This document shows, in pieces, positions 14,695-18,993 of a stretch of 18,993 nucleotides of DNA; position 1 is the stretch's first letter; each line of letters opens with the position of its first letter. A program made the position numbers and the translations under genes. The stretch spans positions 1 through 18,993 of the forward strand of contig QFOI01000018.1 in NCBI GenBank assembly GCA_003241175.1, read 5' to 3'. Origin of the DNA: Pseudopedobacter saltans. Its GTDB lineage: Bacteria; Bacteroidota; Bacteroidia; Chitinophagales; Chitinophagaceae. Below the pieces are notes generated by a model that saw only the letters and a list, made by a program, of their open reading frames with translations, had not been told where the DNA came from and ran no database searches.

Positions 14695-16977
14695 CTACTT
14701 ACTCCAGTTCACACTGACTGATTTTGTATCCGAAGAATTTCCGCCAATACGGAAAATAAATTCTCCTGGTTCCCAATCGTATTTCAAATCTGTGTTATAG
14801 AATTTCAAACTATTGGTATCGATGATAAAACTCAGTTCACGAGATTCTCCCGGTTTGAGGAACACCTTTTGAAAGCTTTTCAATTCTATGACGCTTCGAG
14901 ATATACTAGCGACCGGATCAGACACATACAACTGAGCTGTTTCTTCACCTGCATATTTTCCGGTATTCTTAACAGTAATTTTTATTTGAATTGGTGCATT
15001 TCCTTTCGGATTCTTTTCGCTAACAGTTGGTTGACCATATTCAAATGTAGTGTAACTCAATCCGTAACCGAAAGGATAAAGCGGCGTATTGGGAACATCC
15101 AGGTAATCGGATTTGAATTTGGTTGGTTGACCTTCAATATAAGGACGACCCGTATTTTTCTGATTATAGTATATGGGAATCTGTCCTACATTTCTTGGAA
15201 AGGTCAATGTCAGCTTACCGGAAGGATTGTAATCTCCAAACAATACATCTGCAATGGCATTTCCGCCTTCCGTTCCACCGAACCAGACATCCAATATGGC
15301 ATTAAGGTTTTTGTCCTCCCAATCCAGCGTCAATGGACGACCATTATACAAAACGGCTACAACTGGTTTTCCTGTTGCCACCAATGCTTTCAACAAGTTT
15401 TTTTGGCTTTTTGGGATGTTGATATTGCTCCTACTGGCAGACTCGCCACTCATATCAGCCGCTTCTCCAACAACGGCAACCACTACATCCGAATTTTTTG
15501 CTGCATCGACTGCTTCTTTTATCAATTCTTCTGGAGATTTTGAATCTATGGAGATTTCTTCACCGAAGACATTTACTTTTTTATTGAAAATTGTATCATC
15601 AGATATATTAGAGCCTTTAGCGTAAATGATTTTGGCTTTTCCGTTCACGGCATTTTCTAATCCTTCCTTTACTGTTACTGCTTTATCCCATTCGCCAGAC
15701 ACACTCCAAGTGCCTAGCATATTGCGACGACTATCAGCCAAGGGGCCTACCAGCGCAATTGTTCCAGTTTTTTTCAACGGGAGCGTTTGGTTTGCATTTT
15801 TCAACAAGACAAAAGAATGTGCTGCCAACTTTCTTGCAAATGCTCTATTTTCTGCTGTTAAAATATCTTTGGAAGCACGATCTGCATTGAGTTCTTTGTA
15901 AGGATTTTCGAACAAACCGGCTTTATATTTGGCTTCCAATACATGTTTGCATGCAGAATCTATTTCAGCCATTGTCACTTTTCCCTCTTTCAAAGATTTA
16001 CCCAAGGTTGTCAAATATCCCTCGCCAACCATGTCCATATCCAAACCTGCATGCAAAGCTTTTGCAGAGACAGTTTGCAGATCACCTAATCCGTGAGCCG
16101 TCAGTTCGTTAACTGCAGTATAATCACTTACGACCAGACCGTTAAATCCCCATTGCCTACGGAGAAGATCAGTCAGTAACCATCTATTGGCTGTTGATGG
16201 TACTCCGTTCAGATCGTTGAAAGAAGTCATTACCGAAGCCGCTCCAGCCTCCACGGCTGCTTTATAAGGAGGCAAATAATATTCGTACATTTTGATAGGA
16301 CTCATGTCCACTGTGTTGTATTCGCGTCCAGCTTCCGCACCACCATACAGGGCAAAATGTTTTACACAAGCCAAAACGGTTTTGGTATCAGCTAGACTTT
16401 TCCCTTGATAACCACGAATCATGGATTTTGCAATCAAAGAACCTAAAAAAGGATCTTCACCGGAACCTTCTGAAACCCTTCCCCATCTTGGATCTCGTGC
16501 AATGTCAACCATTGGAGAAAATACCCATTTCAAACCATCTGCCGTAGCTTCCTTTGCTGCCATCTGTGCAGATTGCTCGATTAGTTTCAAATCCCAAGAT
16601 GACGATATTCCGAGTGGTATTGGAAACAAGGTGCGATGCCCGTGTATTACATCCAAACCAAACAGTAAAGGAATATGCAAACGTGTATTTTTTACGGCAA
16701 TATCTTGGAGCTTTCGCAGTTTGTCCGCCCCCCAAATACCGAACGTACTGCCCACTTCTCCCCTTGCAATTTTTTCGGATACGCCACCTTGAACTACAGA
16801 TCCCGTCAATACACCATCGGAAACCGCCTCTTGATTCAACTGTCCTATTTTTTCTTCAACAGTCATTTTGGACATCAAGTTGCGCACGTAACTATCCATT
16901 TTTGAATCCTGCGCCTGCACATGGCAAATAGCTGCAATTGCAAATGGAAACAATATAAATTTCTTAATCTTCATCAT
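14695..16977 (-). CDS. bglX: Glycoside hydrolase family 3 beta-glucosidase (BglX-like)
   Basis: A 760-residue exported enzyme (signal peptide ending HVQAQ near residue 23). Residues 40-360 form the GH3 TIM barrel with RDPRWGR (161-167), KHFALYGG (206-213) and the nucleophile Asp285 in VVSDYTAV. Residues about 390-620 form the alpha/beta sandwich with GEAADMSGESASR; Glu512 is a plausible acid/base. An FN3-like domain begins after FGYGLSYTTFEY and ends the protein. Length and order match BglX, a periplasmic enzyme that removes terminal beta-glucose, and in relatives also xylose or arabinose, from oligosaccharides. It is the last gene of an operon: 8 bases separate it from the SGNH gene and a hairpin follows. 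Two adjacent ATGs (16977 and 16974) could serve as start. Confidence 0.96.
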   Translation of the reverse strand: MMKIKKFILFPFAIAAICHVQAQDSKMDSYVRNLMSKMTVEEKIGQLNQEAVSDGVLTGSVVQGGVSEKIARGEVGSTFGIWGADKLRKLQDIAVKNTRLHIPLLFGLDVIHGHRTLFPIPLGISSSWDLKLIEQSAQMAAKEATADGLKWVFSPMVDIARDPRWGRVSEGSGEDPFLGSLIAKSMIRGYQGKSLADTKTVLACVKHFALYGGAEAGREYNTVDMSPIKMYEYYLPPYKAAVEAGAASVMTSFNDLNGVPSTANRWLLTDLLRRQWGFNGLVVSDYTAVNELTAHGLGDLQTVSAKALHAGLDMDMVGEGYLTTLGKSLKEGKVTMAEIDSACKHVLEAKYKAGLFENPYKELNADRASKDILTAENRAFARKLAAHSFVLLKNANQTLPLKKTGTIALVGPLADSRRNMLGTWSVSGEWDKAVTVKEGLENAVNGKAKIIYAKGSNISDDTIFNKKVNVFGEEISIDSKSPEELIKEAVDAAKNSDVVVAVVGEAADMSGESASRSNINIPKSQKNLLKALVATGKPVVAVLYNGRPLTLDWEDKNLNAILDVWFGGTEGGNAIADVLFGDYNPSGKLTLTFPRNVGQIPIYYNQKNTGRPYIEGQPTKFKSDYLDVPNTPLYPFGYGLSYTTFEYGQPTVSEKNPKGNAPIQIKITVKNTGKYAGEETAQLYVSDPVASISRSVIELKSFQKVFLKPGESRELSFIIDTNSLKFYNTDLKYDWEPGEFIFRIGGNSSDTKSVSVNWSK

Positions 16978-16985
16978 TATATTGG

Positions 16986-17651
16986 TTATTTGATCAAATA
17001 AGGTTCGATTGCTTTTTGCCAGATTTTATATCCGGTAGGCTTCATATGAAGCATATCTTCTAGGAATAGACTTTCGTCAACTTGTTGTTTGCCTATTTTC
17101 ATAGGAGTTGTAATGTCGATAAAAGCTGCATTGGATTGTTTTTTGAAAAAAGAAGCAATTCCTTTATTGGCATCTTTAATTTTTGGCCACATCTTACTAC
17201 GACTAGGACTATACTTTATGGAAACATAATCTATCGTTGCATTAGGTAAAATCGTGCGAATCATTCCAAACAAAGTTTGTGTGCGAAAAATAACCATATC
17301 TGCCGTTACTGTATCAGAGACCGCAAAATCATTGTCCCCGCAATAAATCACTACTTGTTTCGGTTGATAAGGATAGATTATATCATTGGCATATCTAATT
17401 ACATCCGGTAAGGACGAGCCGCCAAAACCTCTATTGATTATTTTATAGTTTGGAAAATATTCTTGCACATCCGTCCATTTGGTAAAAGAAGAACTACCTA
17501 TAAAAAGAATTTCATTTTTTTCAGGAAAATGGAGACTATCTTTCTGCTTGAATTGTTGAATATCATGATAAAAAGGTGTGTTTTGAGCCAAACCTATTTT
17601 GCATACGAGCAATAAAAAACAAATCAAATACAACTTCATGTTCATCTTCAT
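16986..17651 (-). CDS. Exported SGNH/GDSL-family hydrolase (esterase)
   Basis: A 221-residue secreted esterase. The signal peptide ends GLAQ at residue 23. Block I is IGSSSFTKW with Ser54 in the nucleophile place, block II NRGFGGSS (Gly77), block III GDND (Asn107), and block V DMLH with Asp199 and His202. All four SGNH residues are therefore present. Bacteroidota members of this length in polysaccharide loci are acetylesterases acting on xylan, pectin or similar polymers; the substrate is inferred. It sits between GH43 and GH3 genes, 35 bases after the first and 8 bases before the second, so it is a middle gene of one transcript. MKM before MKLYL gives an alternative start two codons further in, with little effect on the signal peptide. 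Confidence 0.9.
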   Translation of the reverse strand: MKMNMKLYLICFLLLVCKIGLAQNTPFYHDIQQFKQKDSLHFPEKNEILFIGSSSFTKWTDVQEYFPNYKIINRGFGGSSLPDVIRYANDIIYPYQPKQVVIYCGDNDFAVSDTVTADMVIFRTQTLFGMIRTILPNATIDYVSIKYSPSRSKMWPKIKDANKGIASFFKKQSNAAFIDITTPMKIGKQQVDESLFLEDMLHMKPTGYKIWQKAIEPYLIK

Positions 17652-17686
17652 ACTTTATATTTTACGTTTAACGAGCTACGAATATA

Positions 17687-18993
17687 CTAAAGTGGATTGT
17701 CCACTTTCATGACTTTTGTTCTTTGCGAAATACCGTTTTCATTGATGGCTTCTATCGAAAAATAATAGTCTTTTTTTATATCCATTCCCTTGAACCAATA
17801 ATCTGCGGTATTGTGAACCATGATGCAATTGTACAGTTTATTTGGATCGGTTCCGTAATAGATATTGTAAGCGTAGGCATTGTCTTCTGGTCGCCATCTT
17901 ATCCAAGCACTTCTAGGATCTTTTTCGGTTCTCAAAACGACAAAATTTTGGACAGTATCAGGTATATTGCCATTCCCATTTCCAAAGACACGCAAACCAC
18001 TAATGGCATATTTGCCTGTTGGCATATGTATGTTTTCTAATTTTACATAGCGAGCTTTTACTGGATTGGCCAATTCTACATAATCGTGCGGGATATCTGT
18101 TCGGTTTTTGCTTTTGTCAATCAAAATATTCCACGATTTTCCATCAAGAGAATAATACATTTTGTATTGGTGGAAAATTCCCTCTTGTTTTCCCATAAAC
18201 GTAGCATCTTGATCGGCATAGTTTATCTGAACCGCATTAACCGTGGAAATGTTGCCCAGATCGGATACTATCCATTCACCAGGATTAGCAGATATGGCAC
18301 TCCAATATGTTTTAATGTTTTCGTCCACTACGTTATTTGCATTATAAGTACCTAATGTCGATGATACGGTAACCGGTTTGTTATAGTTTAACAACATCCA
18401 ACCTGTAAAATACTGTGTTCCAAATACAGAAGTGTCGTTTTTTACGGACGGAAGATAATGAGGATAATCTCCAAAAGCTGTATTGGTCCACATCACATCT
18501 TGATGATCAAATCCTGCAGGCCAGATTCCAATTCTTCTTTCAAAATTATTCTTAACTGAAATTACTTCTGTACTTACGTGCCAATAGTTTTGATTGTTAT
18601 CTTGAAAAGTCGCTCCGTGTCCTGCTCCTCTTACAAATCCACCTGGTTTGTAAGAAAGAGGATCCGATTGCGGCACAAAATAATCCAATGGTTTTGGCCC
18701 AACAACGACTCCATCTGCATAGTGGCTAAACTCCGTTGCGGGAGCTCCATATTGCAAATAGTATTTACCGTTATGTTTAGTCATCCACGCTCCTTCCATG
18801 AAAGGATCCAGAAAAGTATCATCCTGATATTCGCCAAATCGCTGCCAACCGTAACGCCAAGGTTCCATCAAGTACATTTCTTTACGCGTACCTTTTGGTT
18901 GAAATGTTTTTCTGTCAAGCTCAACGCCATATATTGGGTAACGGTTACTGCTACCATTGTACATGTATAGTTTACCATCGTCATCCGCAAAAA
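17687..18993 (-). CDS. Family 43-like glycoside hydrolase with F5/8C and FN3 domains, 5' partial
   Basis: The frame continues to the window edge beyond the first Met at 18964, reading FADDDGKLY before it, so the N-terminal half is missing. Numbered from that Met, residues 1-175 are the later blades of a GH43-type five-bladed propeller: MYNGSS with PIYGVELD, MEGAWMTKHNGKYYLQYG with the likely catalytic acid Glu57, and RGAGHGATF with the conserved His116. Residues about 182-328 are an F5/8 type C (discoidin) carbohydrate-binding domain (NVVDENIKTYWSA, MYYSLDGKSW, ARYVKLENI), and 330-425 an FN3 domain. GH43 enzymes act on arabinan, xylan and related polymers, but the exact substrate is not readable here. 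It is the upstream visible gene of the operon with SGNH and GH3; the catalytic base region lies outside the window. Confidence 0.88.
   Translation of the reverse strand, partial: FADDDGKLYMYNGSSNRYPIYGVELDRKTFQPKGTRKEMYLMEPWRYGWQRFGEYQDDTFLDPFMEGAWMTKHNGKYYLQYGAPATEFSHYADGVVVGPKPLDYFVPQSDPLSYKPGGFVRGAGHGATFQDNNQNYWHVSTEVISVKNNFERRIGIWPAGFDHQDVMWTNTAFGDYPHYLPSVKNDTSVFGTQYFTGWMLLNYNKPVTVSSTLGTYNANNVVDENIKTYWSAISANPGEWIVSDLGNISTVNAVQINYADQDATFMGKQEGIFHQYKMYYSLDGKSWNILIDKSKNRTDIPHDYVELANPVKARYVKLENIHMPTGKYAISGLRVFGNGNGNIPDTVQNFVVLRTEKDPRSAWIRWRPEDNAYAYNIYYGTDPNKLYNCIMVHNTADYWFKGMDIKKDYYFSIEAINENGISQRTKVMKVDNPL

Noticed and set aside
14869..15543. Long plus-strand open frame (224 codons) inside the GH3 gene
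   Set aside because: It is fully antisense to a GH3 gene with intact motifs, and its translation has no recognisable domain. The same applies to other plus-strand frames within 14695-16977.
17689..17707. Inverted repeat AAAGTGGA-TTG-TCCACTTT as a terminator
   Set aside because: It spans the last codons and the stop of the GH43-like gene, there is no clear U-run behind it, and the SGNH gene follows closely. It may be chance; at most it is a weak attenuator.
1..18993. CRISPR array, IS element, tRNA/rRNA genes or a defence system
   Set aside because: No regularly spaced repeats, transposase or integrase motifs, tRNA-like cloverleaf or known defence-gene domains were seen on either strand.

Overview
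The window looks like chromosomal DNA from a member of the Bacteroidota, most likely Chitinophagaceae or Sphingobacteriia. The reasons are: AT-rich DNA; predicted signal peptides that nearly all end in an Ala-Gln cleavage site; sparse Shine-Dalgarno sequences; -7 boxes of the Bacteroidota TAnnTTTG type; and families typical of the phylum (GH97, carboxypeptidase-regulatory-like domain proteins, large PIG-L-like proteins, RRM proteins). The genus is inference. I see no rRNA, tRNA, CRISPR array, transposase or phage gene.

Layout. 1-3048 (+): 3' part of a membrane protein joining a GH18-like domain, a CE4 polysaccharide deacetylase and a processive GT2 glycosyltransferase, probably for an extracellular aminosugar polymer. 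3049-3279: gene-free, with a palindromic GC-rich element that looks like an interspersed repeat. 3280-4422 (-): an exported acetyl-esterase-like alpha/beta hydrolase followed by a tiny membrane protein. 4423-4594: divergent control region with a perfect TGTGA-N6-TCACA palindrome (Crp/Fnr type). 4595-6448 (+): a GH97 glycosidase. 6526-6816 (+): a very acidic small protein, separated from a convergent RRM RNA-binding protein (6867-7157, -) by a shared terminator.

7322-10928 (-): two overlapping genes, a carboxypeptidase-regulatory-like exported protein and a 794-residue PIG-L-like protein that has lost its metal-binding signature. 11006-12447 (-): a three-domain ferredoxin reductase (FAD, NAD, 2Fe-2S) and a minimal SET-domain protein two bases apart, with a well-formed -7 box. 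12540-13064 (-): Dps with a strong terminator. 13120-14010 (-): SirB1/transglutaminase-like protein. 14106-14561 (-): an unrecognised exported or anchored protein.

14695-18993 (-): a polysaccharide-degrading operon of GH43 with F5/8C and FN3 domains (5' end outside the window), an SGNH esterase and a GH3 beta-glucosidase, ending in a hairpin. Together with the GH97 and esterase pair, this suggests a plant-polysaccharide degrader. The carbohydrate genes flank a block of redox, stress and regulatory genes. No SusC/SusD pair is in the window, so neither carbohydrate group is a complete classical PUL as seen here.

The best leads are the Crp-type palindrome between the esterase and GH97 genes, the degenerate PIG-L protein coupled to its partner, the synthase-deacetylase-hydrolase fusion, and the SET/reductase pair. 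I found no clearly new multi-gene system.
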